A stretch of DNA of 40,804 nucleotides from Clostridia bacterium (GCA_017504655.1 JAFVQT010000038.1:1-40804), one strand, 5' to 3'. Counted from the first letter of the stretch, positions 1-7,961 are shown. The notes: generated by a model not told the origin, from the sequence alone. A program made the numbers and translations.

Positions 1-36
1 AAAGTTTTTAATTGATTTTGTCGTAAAATGAAAAAC

Positions 37-58
37 GGCAGGAATGTAGATTCCTACC
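37..58 (-). terminator. Intrinsic terminator of the phosphatidyltransferase gene
   Basis: Inverted repeat with 9-bp arms (one mismatch) and a 4-nt loop. Read on the minus strand it is followed by GTTTTTCATTTT. It lies 26 bp past the stop codon of the gene ending at 84. Confidence 0.6.
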
Positions 59-83
59 ATTATAATCATCGGTTAAATAATTC

Positions 84-587
84 TTATTTGTCGTTTGCTT
101 TTGTAGTATAGTAACTTTCTTGAATCGCAGCAAAAGTTGCTATGGTGCACACAGTTGCAAAACTATACGTTGGTTCAATAAATTTTAACGTTAACGGCAA
201 AAGAAAGAGTAGTAAGCCCGTAATTTTATTTAAAACGGTATGTAAAGACACAAACTTCTTTTTGTAAGCAAATCCCCAAATAATATTCATAACTTTAATA
301 ATTGCTATAAAAGCTATCCATATCCAAAGCCAAATGGAAAGATTAATCATAGGCAATATTTTAACTACGCATACTGCCATAAAAACAATGTCGGCGACGG
401 TATCTAATTTTGAACCTAAGCTACTGACAGCATTTAATTTCCTTGCAAGTGTTCCATCAATCATATCACTGAATCCGCAAAAAAAATATATGATATAGAA
501 AGGATATGAAGGAAAGGAAAAGAATAACAACGCAATACTACCTATAATGCGTAAGCTAGTGATTATATTAGCAAGGTATTTTTTCAT
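84..587 (-). CDS. CDP-alcohol phosphatidyltransferase family protein
   Basis: Membrane enzyme of the CDP-alcohol phosphatidyltransferase family, which transfers a phosphatidyl group from a CDP-alcohol to a small alcohol such as glycerol phosphate. The family signature DGxxAR(x8)GxxxDxxxD is complete at about residues 44-66 (DGTLAR, then G, D and D at the expected spacing), so the metal-binding aspartates are present. The rest is strongly hydrophobic with about five membrane segments. At 167 aa it is slightly shorter than PgsA (about 180-190 aa). The exact substrate (PgsA-like, PssA-like or other) cannot be read from the sequence. The gene follows the lipoprotein gene at 615-1097 by 27 bp and is probably co-transcribed with it. 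No strong ribosome site is seen before the ATG at 587. Confidence 0.8.
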   Translation of the reverse strand: MKKYLANIITSLRIIGSIALLFFSFPSYPFYIIYFFCGFSDMIDGTLARKLNAVSSLGSKLDTVADIVFMAVCVVKILPMINLSIWLWIWIAFIAIIKVMNIIWGFAYKKKFVSLHTVLNKITGLLLFLLPLTLKFIEPTYSFATVCTIATFAAIQESYYTTKANDK

Positions 588-614
588 ATTCTGCTCGGCA
601 AATTGGAATTTGTT

Positions 615-1097
615 TTATGGTTGATTATATAATTCTATCAATCGGTTGACTTCGTTAAGTATGGCAGTGGATTCTGCCATATAATAAACATCAGATGCAG
701 CAAGCCTTTGTCTTCGATAACATATCTCTCCTGCTGTTGATACATAAAAATAGTATGAAACATCCGGTCGACCGTCTTTTCCTTGTCTGAAAAATGTTAC
801 GCTACACAAATAATTAAAATCTTCAGGCATATCGTAGCCTTCGTGTGATTTTATCAACACAAGCGCGTCTGCCAAAGTGAACAATTCAATCATATCATCA
901 TAATCATATATCATTACTGAATCATTTGAATTGTTTTCTATTTCCAAGTAATCAAAATTGAATTGTTCAAGCGACATTGAGCGGCTAAAGATAGTCAATT
1001 CTTGGGGTGCGCGTATATCGTTTGACTCGAATTTGCAACCCGTTATAGGTAAACTGATGGTTAATAATAGTATTAAAGAAAGAAATGCTTTTTTCAT
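615..1097 (-). CDS. Small lipoprotein of unknown function
   Basis: 160-aa predicted lipoprotein. The first 21 residues form a type II signal peptide (Met-Lys-Lys, hydrophobic core, lipobox ITGC with the Cys at residue 21). The mature part is acidic, shows no recognised domain, and would be anchored outside the cytoplasmic membrane. Translation is well supported: AAGGAGG lies about 14 nt before the ATG at 1097. A consensus promoter lies upstream (-10 TATAAT at 1142-1147, -35 TTGAAA at 1165-1170, 17-bp spacer), and its -35 box sits in a 12-mer shared with two other promoters in the window. Function unknown. Confidence 0.75.
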   Translation of the reverse strand: MKKAFLSLILLLTISLPITGCKFESNDIRAPQELTIFSRSMSLEQFNFDYLEIENNSNDSVMIYDYDDMIELFTLADALVLIKSHEGYDMPEDFNYLCSVTFFRQGKDGRPDVSYYFYVSTAGEICYRRQRLAASDVYYMAESTAILNEVNRLIELYNQP

Positions 1098-1141
1098 AAT
1101 AACACGCCTACCTCCTTCAAATTCTTATTTATCGTTAGTTT

Positions 1142-1178
1142 ATTATATCAAATAAATAATAAAATTTCAACTTGTTTT
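1142..1178 (-). promoter_or_regulatory. Promoter of the 615-1097 lipoprotein gene, with shared 12-mer
   Basis: On the minus strand: AAAACAAGTTGA (1178-1167) overlapping -35 TTGAAA, then 17 bp, then -10 TATAAT (1147-1142). The same 12-mer occurs at the same distance from TATAATA at 8177-8213 and, on the minus strand, at 39798-39762. Confidence 0.75.
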
Positions 1179-1363
1179 ATACTTCCTGAAATATAATGGA
1201 CAAGGAAAAATTAATCTGAAATAACATCTAATCAAAAAGTTTATTTCGTAAACGTGGAATCAATTAAGAATATTTACTATTGAAAATTTTTGCATATTCG
1301 ACAAGAAATTTCTAATAAATAAAAATTTTTATATAAAACGTCAGCATCTATTCGCAAAAAATA

Positions 1364-1392
1364 TTGACAAGTAAAAGTTTTGCGAGTATAAT
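1364..1392 (+). promoter_or_regulatory. Consensus promoter of the ATPase/PHP/recombinase operon
   Basis: -35 TTGACA at 1364-1369 and -10 TATAAT at 1387-1392, spacer exactly 17 bp: perfect sigma-A consensus. The ATG lies 29 bp beyond the -10, with TAGAGGG as ribosome site. Confidence 0.85.
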
Positions 1393-1421
1393 AGAGTAAA
1401 CAAAATATTGTAGAGGGTTTT

Positions 1422-2639
1422 ATGTATATCAATAGGCAAAAATATTTAGATAAATTAATAAGCCAAAAAGATAAAGATATTGTTAAAGTCATAACGGGTA
1501 TTCGTAGATGTGGAAAATCAGTGCTTTTGTTTAACATCTATTACGATTACCTTTTAAGCATGGGCGTAAAGAAAGAAAATATTATCAAAATTAACCTTGA
1601 AACAAAAAGAAACGAAGGGTTGCGCGATGCAGACGCTTTGTATAATGCGGTTGTTGAGCAAATCATTACGGATGAAAAATATTATGTTCTTATAGACGAA
1701 ATTCAATTTGTAGACGGGTTTGAAGATATTGTAAATGGATTGCGTGTCGATTACAATTGCGACGTTTATATTACAGGTTCAAACTCAAAATTGTTGTCTA
1801 AAGACATAAATACCAAAATGCGCGGACGTAGTATTGAAATTAAGGTATATCCTCTTTCTTTTGCGGAATTTTATGCTTACTATGGTGGAGATAAAAGGCA
1901 ATGCTTTAATAATTACCTTATGTATGGTGGATTGCCTTATTTAGTTACTGAAGATGATAACAAAAACAAAGTTGAATATTTAAAAATGATTTGTGATACC
2001 GTAGTCGGCAAGGATATTATTGATAGACACGGTATTCGTCAAGGTAATTTATTTGAGGCCGTAATTGAGTTTTTATGTTCTAATATAGGCTCTTACGTTA
2101 GTGCAAATAAAATTGCTGACACCTTAAAAAGTAATGGTTATAGCAAGGTAACACACGATACCATTGGAAATTATTTAGACTTTGTTTGCGATGCATATTT
2201 ATTCTATAAAGCACAACGTTACGATATCAAGGGAAGACAATATCTAAAAACCTTAAACAAATATTATATCGCAGACTTAGGTATTCGCAATAGCAAATTG
2301 AATTATAGGCAAATTGAAATTACTCACTCACTTGAAAACATTATCTATCTTGATTTAATTCGTCGTGGTTATATTGTTGATATCGGGAAAAACAATGTTA
2401 AAGAAATTGATTTTGTTGCCCGAGATGACAAGAATTTATACTATATTCAAGTGGCATACACTTTAAGCGACCCTGACAAAAAAGAGCAAGAAGTTTCGTC
2501 TTTTTATGGATTAGACGATGGATACAAAAAGATTGTTATTACAATGGATGACGACCCGTTTGTAAACTTAAAGAATGGTTATAAAAAGATAAATGTGTTT
2601 GACTTCTTGTTGAACGATAACATTTTGGAAGAAGTCTAA
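1422..2639 (+). CDS. AAA ATPase with DUF4143-type C-terminal domain
   Basis: 405-aa ATPase of the AAA_14/DUF4143 type. Walker A is GIRRCGKS (residues 26-33), Walker B VLIDEIQ (89-95), a sensor-like ITGSNSKLL stretch follows at 117-125, and RGRSIEIKVYPLSFAEF at 134-150 is characteristic of this family. The C-terminal third resembles the DUF4143 domain; EIDFVA followed by YYIQVAY looks like a degenerate PD-(D/E)XK-type core without the usual lysine. Family members are common in bacteria and archaea and their job is mostly unknown. First gene of a tight operon: 26 bp to the PHP/SMC-like ATPase gene, whose own ribosome site is AAAGGAG. The strong promoter and the two partners suggest a role in a DNA-related accessory module; that is inference. 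Confidence 0.85.
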   Translation: MYINRQKYLDKLISQKDKDIVKVITGIRRCGKSVLLFNIYYDYLLSMGVKKENIIKINLETKRNEGLRDADALYNAVVEQIITDEKYYVLIDEIQFVDGFEDIVNGLRVDYNCDVYITGSNSKLLSKDINTKMRGRSIEIKVYPLSFAEFYAYYGGDKRQCFNNYLMYGGLPYLVTEDDNKNKVEYLKMICDTVVGKDIIDRHGIRQGNLFEAVIEFLCSNIGSYVSANKIADTLKSNGYSKVTHDTIGNYLDFVCDAYLFYKAQRYDIKGRQYLKTLNKYYIADLGIRNSKLNYRQIEITHSLENIIYLDLIRRGYIVDIGKNNVKEIDFVARDDKNLYYIQVAYTLSDPDKKEQEVSSFYGLDDGYKKIVITMDDDPFVNLKNGYKKINVFDFLLNDNILEEV

Positions 2640-2665
2640 AAATTATAAAAACAAAGGAGAAAAAC

Positions 2666-5335
2666 ATGAAAGGTTCTACTTGGCATCGTTGGGATTTACA
2701 CTTTCACACACCTAGTTCTTATGACTATCACAATAAAAGCAAAACCAATCAACAAATAGTTGACGAATTGCTCGCCGATAATGTAAGTGCTGTTGTTATA
2801 TCAGACCATCATAGGATTGATTTTGCAAGAATTAACGAATTAAATAGAATAGCAGACGGAAGAATTAAGTTTTTTAGAGGCATAGAAATTACTAGCGAAT
2901 TAGGCGGAAGTACAAGCATTCATTTTATAGCGATTTTCCCTGATGTTTTGGAAGAATATCAAATAAGAGATGATTTTTTAGCACCTCTCGGAATCACAGA
3001 AGAGAAGACTATCAAAGACACCTCTTTATATTATACTGCAATATCATATAAAGATTTTCTAGAAAGAGCTAAATCTATAGGCGCAATTGTTTCCGTTCAT
3101 GCTGGGAAAAAATCAAATTCCATAGAAAATATTGCAAATTGGTGCAAATCGAAACAAGAATTCAAGAAGAGTTTGTTGGAACAAGTAGACATTCTAGAAA
3201 CAAGCAAAAAAGAAGACGTTGTCGCTTATAAGGAAATAGTATTCAAAAATATTGGCAAAGTTTGTCCTATAATAGTAGGTTCTGATTATCATGCAGAATA
3301 CGATTATAGATATTATCGTAAGGAAGGAACAAATCCAGTAAGCATAGAAAAGAGAGATGCTACTTGGATAAAATCCGACTTAACGTTTGAGGGGTTAAAA
3401 CAAATAATTTTTGAACCTGGATTGAGAGTTAGACTTCAGGAAAACAATCCATCAAGTGAAAAATTTGGGCTAAAAATAGAAACCTTAAAGATAGAAAAAA
3501 GCAAATTGTTTAACTCAAAAGAATTAAATTTTAACGAGGATATGATTGCTGTTATAGGAGAAAAGGGTTCAGGTAAAACTGCATTGCTTGATATGGTTGC
3601 GCACGCACTTGGGGCAAAACAGGAAGATTCCTCTTCTTTTTTGGAAAGAGCAAAATCAGAATTAAAAAACAGCATAATACAGTTTAATTTATTTGGAGAT
3701 GCTATACAAACTATTTCTTTTACAGATAGTATTTCAACATGTAAATGTCAATATATTAATCCGTCTAAATTAAGCTCTTTTTGTGAAGAAGAAACTTCTA
3801 TGCAGGAATTTATAAAATCAATTCTATTACATGATGAAATTTCAAAAGAGAACAATGCGATATTAGAAACTAATCTTGAGATTCAATCCAAAATTCTACG
3901 TATAGGTTCTATTGATACTCAATTAATACAAAAAGATCAAGTAGAAAAAATGATCGAAGAATTAAAAGGTAAAATTGAAATCGAAGAAAAAAACAAACCT
4001 AGCTTGCCTACTGTTGACGAAACAAGTAAAGAGAAATTTTCTCAATTAAGTATTAGTATAGAAGAAAAAACAAAAAAATTTGAAAGATTACAAGCTAAGC
4101 ACGCAAAATTGCTATGGTTTAATGCCAATAAAGATGATTTATTATCTGAGAGCGCAACTATTGTTAGAAAAAAATTATATGAAGATATTTCCACCGAACT
4201 TGACTATGAAGATTTTAAAATCAATTTTTCATTTGATTTGCAAACTATACATAAATTGCAACAACAAGAAAGCAAATCTTATGCTGAAAAAGAAACATTA
4301 AAAGTCCAATTAGAAAAAGAATTAATGGAATTTGAGCAAATAAAAGCTGTCATCTTTAAAAATAATGAATTACAAGAACGCTACGAAAAATGGCAAAAAT
4401 ATCTCAAAGAACTGCGCAAAGAATTGCTTGGATGGCAGAAGAAAAAAGAAGAATTAACACTTCTTCAAATGGAACGCGAACAAATTATTAGCGATTGCGT
4501 TGATTTGTATATATCAAATATTGTAAGCAAAAAAAGAATATTTAAGTATTATCAAGATTTAAAAGAGCAATTATCTGCTCAAATAGGCAGCGTAGATAAA
4601 AACAAAATAACATTTGAGCCAGTTTTTAAACTTGAAGACAAAGAAGTATTTACGCGATTAGAAACGGTTCTTTCATTAAAATCCGTAAATGAAGAAGTGT
4701 TGAAAAATAATATAATTAATAAGTATCAAAAGCAAATAGAGAAATTAATGGCATTGGAAACTATTTCTAAAGAAGAAATATACAGTATCCTAAGTTTATT
4801 TGTTACAAATGATGCTAAAAAGAACCTTTACAACAAGTCGATTGAAGGAAAAATATTTAAATCCGGTCATGGTTGTTTGGATTTATATAAAATTGCCTTT
4901 ATGGATTTTATTACCATTAATTACGATATTGCATTTAACTCAATACCGATGGACCAGCTTTCATCCGGACAAAAAGGAATTGTTTTGCTAAAACTACTAC
5001 TTCGTCTTGATAAATCAACTGACCCGTTGTTAATAGATCAACCTGAAGATAATCTTGATAATAAATCAGTATATGACCAATTAGTTGAAGAGTTTAAAAT
5101 TATAAAACAAAAGCGTCAACTTTTAATAGCAACACATAATCCAAATTTGGTTATCAACACCGATGCAGAACAAGTTATAGTCGCAGAATATAGAAAAAGT
5201 TCAAAAAATGGATATATTACTTATGAATCAGGCTCTATAGAAAATCCTGCAATAAGGGATAAAATTTGCAAAATTCTTGAAGGCGGAAAAGATGCTTTTA
5301 TTAATCGAGAGAGAAGATACAATTTTAAGTACTAA
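2666..5335 (+). CDS. PHP-domain / SMC-like ATPase fusion (TrlF type)
   Basis: 889-aa fusion protein. Residues 1-255 form a PHP metallo-phosphoesterase domain: HFH at 12-14, SDHH at 46-49, RGIEIT at 71-76, VHAG at 144-147 and SDYH at 206-209 supply the usual metal ligands, so this domain looks active. Residues 270-320 begin an ABC/SMC-type ATPase with Walker A GEKGSGKT (298-305). A long charged coiled-coil region (about 400-700) follows, then the ABC signature LSSGQKG (765-771), Walker B LLIDQPED (788-795) and the switch histidine in ATHN (823-826). The layout matches what NCBI names TrlF family AAA-like ATPase. The ATPase half resembles RloC/RecN-like DNA-sensing ATPases, and PHP domains act as phosphoesterases or nucleases. 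A defence or DNA-repair role is inferred, not shown. It sits between the AAA ATPase gene and a serine recombinase gene with gaps of 26 and 15 bp. Confidence 0.85.
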   Translation: MKGSTWHRWDLHFHTPSSYDYHNKSKTNQQIVDELLADNVSAVVISDHHRIDFARINELNRIADGRIKFFRGIEITSELGGSTSIHFIAIFPDVLEEYQIRDDFLAPLGITEEKTIKDTSLYYTAISYKDFLERAKSIGAIVSVHAGKKSNSIENIANWCKSKQEFKKSLLEQVDILETSKKEDVVAYKEIVFKNIGKVCPIIVGSDYHAEYDYRYYRKEGTNPVSIEKRDATWIKSDLTFEGLKQIIFEPGLRVRLQENNPSSEKFGLKIETLKIEKSKLFNSKELNFNEDMIAVIGEKGSGKTALLDMVAHALGAKQEDSSSFLERAKSELKNSIIQFNLFGDAIQTISFTDSISTCKCQYINPSKLSSFCEEETSMQEFIKSILLHDEISKENNAILETNLEIQSKILRIGSIDTQLIQKDQVEKMIEELKGKIEIEEKNKPSLPTVDETSKEKFSQLSISIEEKTKKFERLQAKHAKLLWFNANKDDLLSESATIVRKKLYEDISTELDYEDFKINFSFDLQTIHKLQQQESKSYAEKETLKVQLEKELMEFEQIKAVIFKNNELQERYEKWQKYLKELRKELLGWQKKKEELTLLQMEREQIISDCVDLYISNIVSKKRIFKYYQDLKEQLSAQIGSVDKNKITFEPVFKLEDKEVFTRLETVLSLKSVNEEVLKNNIINKYQKQIEKLMALETISKEEIYSILSLFVTNDAKKNLYNKSIEGKIFKSGHGCLDLYKIAFMDFITINYDIAFNSIPMDQLSSGQKGIVLLKLLLRLDKSTDPLLIDQPEDNLDNKSVYDQLVEEFKIIKQKRQLLIATHNPNLVINTDAEQVIVAEYRKSSKNGYITYESGSIENPAIRDKICKILEGGKDAFINRERRYNFKY

Positions 5336-5350
5336 AAAGGAGAAATAAAA

Positions 5351-6949
5351 ATGAGAGCTGTAATATACGCACGGTATTCTTCCGATAACCAACGTGAAGA
5401 ATCTATCGATGGTCAACTCCGTGAATGCAAAAAGTTCGCTGAATACAACGGAATAACGATTGTTGGCGAATATATAGATCGTGCTTTTTCAGCGAAAACT
5501 GACAATAGACCTGAATTTCAACACATGATTAAGGACAGTTATAAAAACACCTTTGATATCGTCATAGTGTGGAAATTAGACCGTTTTGCAAGAAACCGCT
5601 ACGACTCGGCAAGATATAAAGCCTTACTAAAGAAAAACGGCGTTAAAGTAGTCTCTGCCACCGAAAAAATTGCAGAAGACGCAAGTGGAATACTTCTTGA
5701 ATCTCTTTTAGAGGGATATGCTGAATTCTATTCAGCAGAACTTGCCGAAAAAGTTAAACGTGGTATGACAGACAATGCCTTGAAAGCAAAAACCAATGGC
5801 GTTCGTGCCCCTATGGGTTATTACGTTGACGATACTGACCACTACCAAATAGATCAAACTTTTGCCCCAATCGTCAAAGAGATATTTGCTCTTTACGTGG
5901 ACGGGAAAAAGGTAACGGATATCGTAAAGATTATGGCGGAGCGTGGTATTAAAAACCGCAATTACCCACTCAACTACAATTCGATTTACCGCATACTTAC
6001 TAACCGTAAATACATTGGTGAATATAAGTTTGGCGATGTCCTAATTGTAGACGGAATCCCTGCTCTTATAGACACCGAAACTTTCGAAATGGTACAACGA
6101 CGTATGGCAACAAACAAAAAAGCACCTGCAATGCATCGAACTGAAGACGATTATTTATTAACAACAAAACTGTTCTGTGGGCATTGTGGAGCTATGATGA
6201 TTGGAGAAATAGGAACAAGCCAAACATTAAAAAAATATCGATATTATAGATGTTCTCGTTCAAAAAAAGGCAAGTGCGACAAGAAGTCTATTGCTAAAGA
6301 TTACATTGAAAACTTAGTAATTGACAACATATTAGAAGTCCTTTCTAACAACCAAATTTTAGAAGAACTCGCTAAAAGAATTTATGATATGCAAGCAGAA
6401 CAATCGTTTACAATTGCATCACTAAAAAACCAATTGGAAGAGGTTGATAAAAAACTTGATAATATCGTAGAAGCAATAACAAGGGGTATTTACTCTAGCA
6501 AAACAAAGCAAATGTTAGATGAACTTGAAGAACAAAAAGTAATTCTTCAAACAAAGTTAAATCAAGAAGAATTTGACCATCCGATAGTTTCAGAAGAGCA
6601 AATACTTCACGCTTTATATCACTACAAAAACTTGGATACAAGCACGAAAGAAGGTAAACAGCGTTTAATTGATGGCTTTGTTAACTCAATTTACCTATAC
6701 GACGATAGATACGTTATAACGTTTAACTACAAAAATAAATCAAAAACCGTAACTTTTGAGGAAATCGAAAGTTCGTCTTTAACATCAAAGGCTTCACCAA
6801 AAAGAAAAAGACAGGTTTCTACCTGTCTTTTTTCTTTTTGTGTCCTACGAGAAAAGCGAACTCATAGAGTTCGCTTAGCCGAGCAAACACTGTTTGCGAA
6901 CGCCACGGAGCGTAAGCGAAGTATTCTCGTAGGGGTCACAATCTTTTAA
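5351..6949 (+). CDS. Large serine recombinase, frame running through its terminator
   Basis: Site-specific DNA recombinase of the large serine type. The resolvase domain has the nucleophile in YARYSSDNQ (Ser10) and the conserved arginines of LDRFARNRYD. A recombinase domain follows at about 160-270, then a zinc ribbon at about 275-315 (CGHC and C..C ligands) and a coiled coil at about 345-400. Large serine recombinases integrate, excise or invert DNA between short att sites. The gene is the third of an operon (15-bp gap, AAAAGGAG ribosome site). Oddity: the frame has no stop before an intrinsic terminator at 6806-6839 and continues about 37 more codons through a hairpin repeat to TAA at 6947-6949. 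The last 45-50 residues are therefore non-conserved in character, and most transcripts may lack a stop codon. The conserved part probably ends near residue 480. Confidence 0.85.
   Translation: MRAVIYARYSSDNQREESIDGQLRECKKFAEYNGITIVGEYIDRAFSAKTDNRPEFQHMIKDSYKNTFDIVIVWKLDRFARNRYDSARYKALLKKNGVKVVSATEKIAEDASGILLESLLEGYAEFYSAELAEKVKRGMTDNALKAKTNGVRAPMGYYVDDTDHYQIDQTFAPIVKEIFALYVDGKKVTDIVKIMAERGIKNRNYPLNYNSIYRILTNRKYIGEYKFGDVLIVDGIPALIDTETFEMVQRRMATNKKAPAMHRTEDDYLLTTKLFCGHCGAMMIGEIGTSQTLKKYRYYRCSRSKKGKCDKKSIAKDYIENLVIDNILEVLSNNQILEELAKRIYDMQAEQSFTIASLKNQLEEVDKKLDNIVEAITRGIYSSKTKQMLDELEEQKVILQTKLNQEEFDHPIVSEEQILHALYHYKNLDTSTKEGKQRLIDGFVNSIYLYDDRYVITFNYKNKSKTVTFEEIESSSLTSKASPKRKRQVSTCLFSFCVLREKRTHRVRLAEQTLFANATERKRSILVGVTIF
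6806..6839 (+). terminator. Intrinsic terminator inside the recombinase reading frame
   Basis: 11-bp perfect stem (AAAAGACAGGT / ACCTGTCTTTT) with 4-nt loop, followed by a T-rich tract (6828-6839). It lies in frame within the recombinase gene, about 110 nt before that frame's stop codon. Confidence 0.85.
6844..6933. repeat. Cloverleaf-like hairpin repeat, copy A
   Basis: A 10-bp perfect outer stem (CCTACGAGAA 6844-6853 / TTCTCGTAGG 6924-6933) encloses two perfect inner hairpins: GCGAACTC/GAGTTCGC (6856-6874) and GCAAAC/GTTTGC (6883-6897). It shares GAGAAAAGCGA at its left end and TTCTCGTA at its right end with copy C. It forms the final coding stretch of the recombinase frame. Confidence 0.75.
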
Positions 6950-6975
6950 TCTCCTTAAAAGAAAAATGGTTCGAC

Positions 6976-7036
6976 GATAAAACCGTAGGTTTTTCGCACG
7001 CCGAGAAGGCTCTGCCTACGGAGTTTCGGTGTATTC
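6976..7036. repeat. Hairpin repeat, copy B
   Basis: Contains a 30-nt block (7000-7029) identical to 7994-8023 in copy C, with an internal AGGC/GCCT hairpin and outer CCGA/TCGG pairing, and ends in TATTCTAGTA like the other copies. The left end is degenerate. No gene overlaps it. Confidence 0.65.
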
Positions 7037-7067
7037 TAGTAAATCAAAATATACTTTCATTAATATT

Positions 7068-7098
7068 AAAAAGTTGAGGCTAAGCACCTCAACTTTTT
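7068..7098 (-). terminator. Intrinsic terminator of the XRE regulator gene
   Basis: 12-bp perfect stem AAAAAGTTGAGG / CCTCAACTTTTT around a 7-nt loop. The 3' arm touches the TAA stop codon of the regulator. T runs on both sides, so it may act in both directions. Confidence 0.75.
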
Positions 7099-7309
7099 AA
7101 TAATTATCTATTATTCCTAAAAAATAATCTGCCGAAACGTTAAAAGCAAGAGCCATACTTTTTAATATATCATACCCTGGCTTTGCCTTTCCTTTTAACC
7201 ATTCGCTTACCTGACTTTGCTTTACTCCAATCTTTTTTGCAAACTCCACTTGCGTTAAATTATTTTCAAGCAAAAAATCTTTTAAAATTTCACTAAAACT
7301 GCTTTCCAT
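7097..7309 (-). CDS. XRE-family (Cro/CI-like) helix-turn-helix repressor
   Basis: 70-aa protein that is essentially one HTH_3 domain. The helix-turn-helix lies at about residues 18-42 (LTQVEFAKKIGVKQSQVSEWLKG is typical of the family), followed by the usual SADYFLG end. It would bind DNA as a dimer. It is divergent from the small gene at 7401; the 91-bp gap holds two perfect 14-bp palindromes of almost the same sequence, one beside its own start and one inside the consensus promoter of the neighbour. These are its probable operators, giving autoregulation plus repression of the neighbour. Phage-like or toxin-antitoxin-like regulators have this architecture. The target site assignment is inference from position and symmetry. 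Confidence 0.88.
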   Translation of the reverse strand: MESSFSEILKDFLLENNLTQVEFAKKIGVKQSQVSEWLKGKAKPGYDILKSMALAFNVSADYFLGIIDNY

Positions 7310-7320
7310 AGTATTATTAT

Positions 7321-7334
7321 ATAGAAATTTCTAT
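7321..7334. promoter_or_regulatory. Operator 1, perfect 14-bp palindrome
   Basis: ATAGAAATTTCTAT, self-complementary over 14 bp, 12 bp from the start codon of the XRE gene and 29 bp centre-to-centre from operator 2. It lies where the XRE gene's own promoter must be. Confidence 0.7.
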
Positions 7335-7342
7335 AATTATAC

Positions 7343-7371
7343 TTGACATATAGAATATTCTATGCTATAAT
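7343..7371 (+). promoter_or_regulatory. Consensus promoter with embedded operator 2
   Basis: -35 TTGACA (7343-7348), -10 TATAAT (7366-7371), spacer 17 bp. The spacer contains ATAGAATATTCTAT (7350-7363), a perfect 14-bp palindrome differing from operator 1 only at the centre. A repressor bound here would block the polymerase directly. Confidence 0.85.
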
Positions 7372-7400
7372 TTGTGAAAATTTTTTTTAGGAGATTATTT

Positions 7401-7850
7401 ATGTCAATTAATGATTGGTACAAAACGGACGACTTTTCTTGCTTACAATGTGGACTTATTTACGGTACAAACGCAAAAAACATTTATGATGAATGTTGTA
7501 AAAATTTGGGCTGGGATCAAAGTAATTCAAAGCATTTTGGCCGTCAAAAACCGTTATACGCGATGTCTTGCGATTCAGAAGGGGACGACGTTTGGTTTAT
7601 CTGTTATCCAAATTATGATACAAACAATTTAAACAATGTTGTTGCTGACAAGCACGTGGTCAACTTAATTCAAGATAGTGGAAACAAAATTATCGAAACG
7701 GTTGAAAATCGTATAGGAATGTCACATGTCGCAAACAGAATAACTTTTGTTAAAACCAAAGACGGATATAAGTTTTTAGGCGTTTATAGAATTGTAAAAA
7801 ACGGAACTACCAGGGAGTACGAAAGAGTAAGCAAATTTTATCCTTATTAA
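7401..7850 (+). CDS. Small protein of unknown function under XRE control
   Basis: 149-aa protein I do not recognise with confidence. The start at 7401 is chosen over the upstream ATG at 7374 because AGGAGATT (7389-7396) sits right before it, and because the upstream ATG would fall at the transcription start. The protein has cysteines near the N-terminus (CLQCG), an acidic and aromatic middle, and a C-terminal stretch, GYKFLGVYRIVKNGTTREYERVSKFYP in outline, that recalls small beta-barrel DNA-reader modules of restriction-type proteins (weak impression). There is no signal peptide or membrane segment, so it is cytoplasmic. It is driven by a perfect promoter that overlaps a palindromic operator and is divergent from an XRE repressor: a tightly repressed, inducible gene. 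Its 3' end carries the same double-hairpin module as the gene at 8246. Confidence 0.7.
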   Translation: MSINDWYKTDDFSCLQCGLIYGTNAKNIYDECCKNLGWDQSNSKHFGRQKPLYAMSCDSEGDDVWFICYPNYDTNNLNNVVADKHVVNLIQDSGNKIIETVENRIGMSHVANRITFVKTKDGYKFLGVYRIVKNGTTREYERVSKFYPY

Positions 7851-7859
7851 CAATTTTGT

Positions 7860-7931
7860 AGGGGTGGGACTAAATGTCCTGCCCTTATTTTTATAATAAA
7901 AAAGAGCGTAAACATTGTTCGTTTTACGCTC
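7860..7931 (+). terminator. Double-hairpin 3' module, copy 1
   Basis: Two hairpins in a row: a G+C-rich one (7860-7886, stem GGTGGGAC-like with G.U pairs) followed by a T-rich tract, then GAGCGTAAA/TTTACGCTC (7904-7931). A near-copy with the same order and spacing follows the gene at 8246 (9942-10007). Confidence 0.75.
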
Positions 7932-7961
7932 AAATTAGCTAACCAAAACAAAAACACCTAA

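Larger units (their letters stand above)
1098..1421. other. AT-rich intergenic region between divergent genes
   Basis: 324 bp without a credible gene. It holds the leftward promoter at 1142-1178 and the rightward promoter at 1364-1392. The middle (about 1180-1360) is very A+T-rich and shows no strong hairpin. A short minus-strand frame at 1277-1537 overlaps the real gene at 1422 and lacks protein character. Confidence 0.6.

Noticed and set aside
1277..1537. 86-codon leftward reading frame
   Set aside because: Overlaps the start of the well-supported AAA ATPase gene and its promoter on the opposite strand; no ribosome site.
5351..6949. Phage or integrative-element attachment sites flanking the recombinase
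   Set aside because: I looked for short direct repeats around 1.2, 7 and 11 kb that could be attL/attR and found none convincing; absence by eye is not proof.
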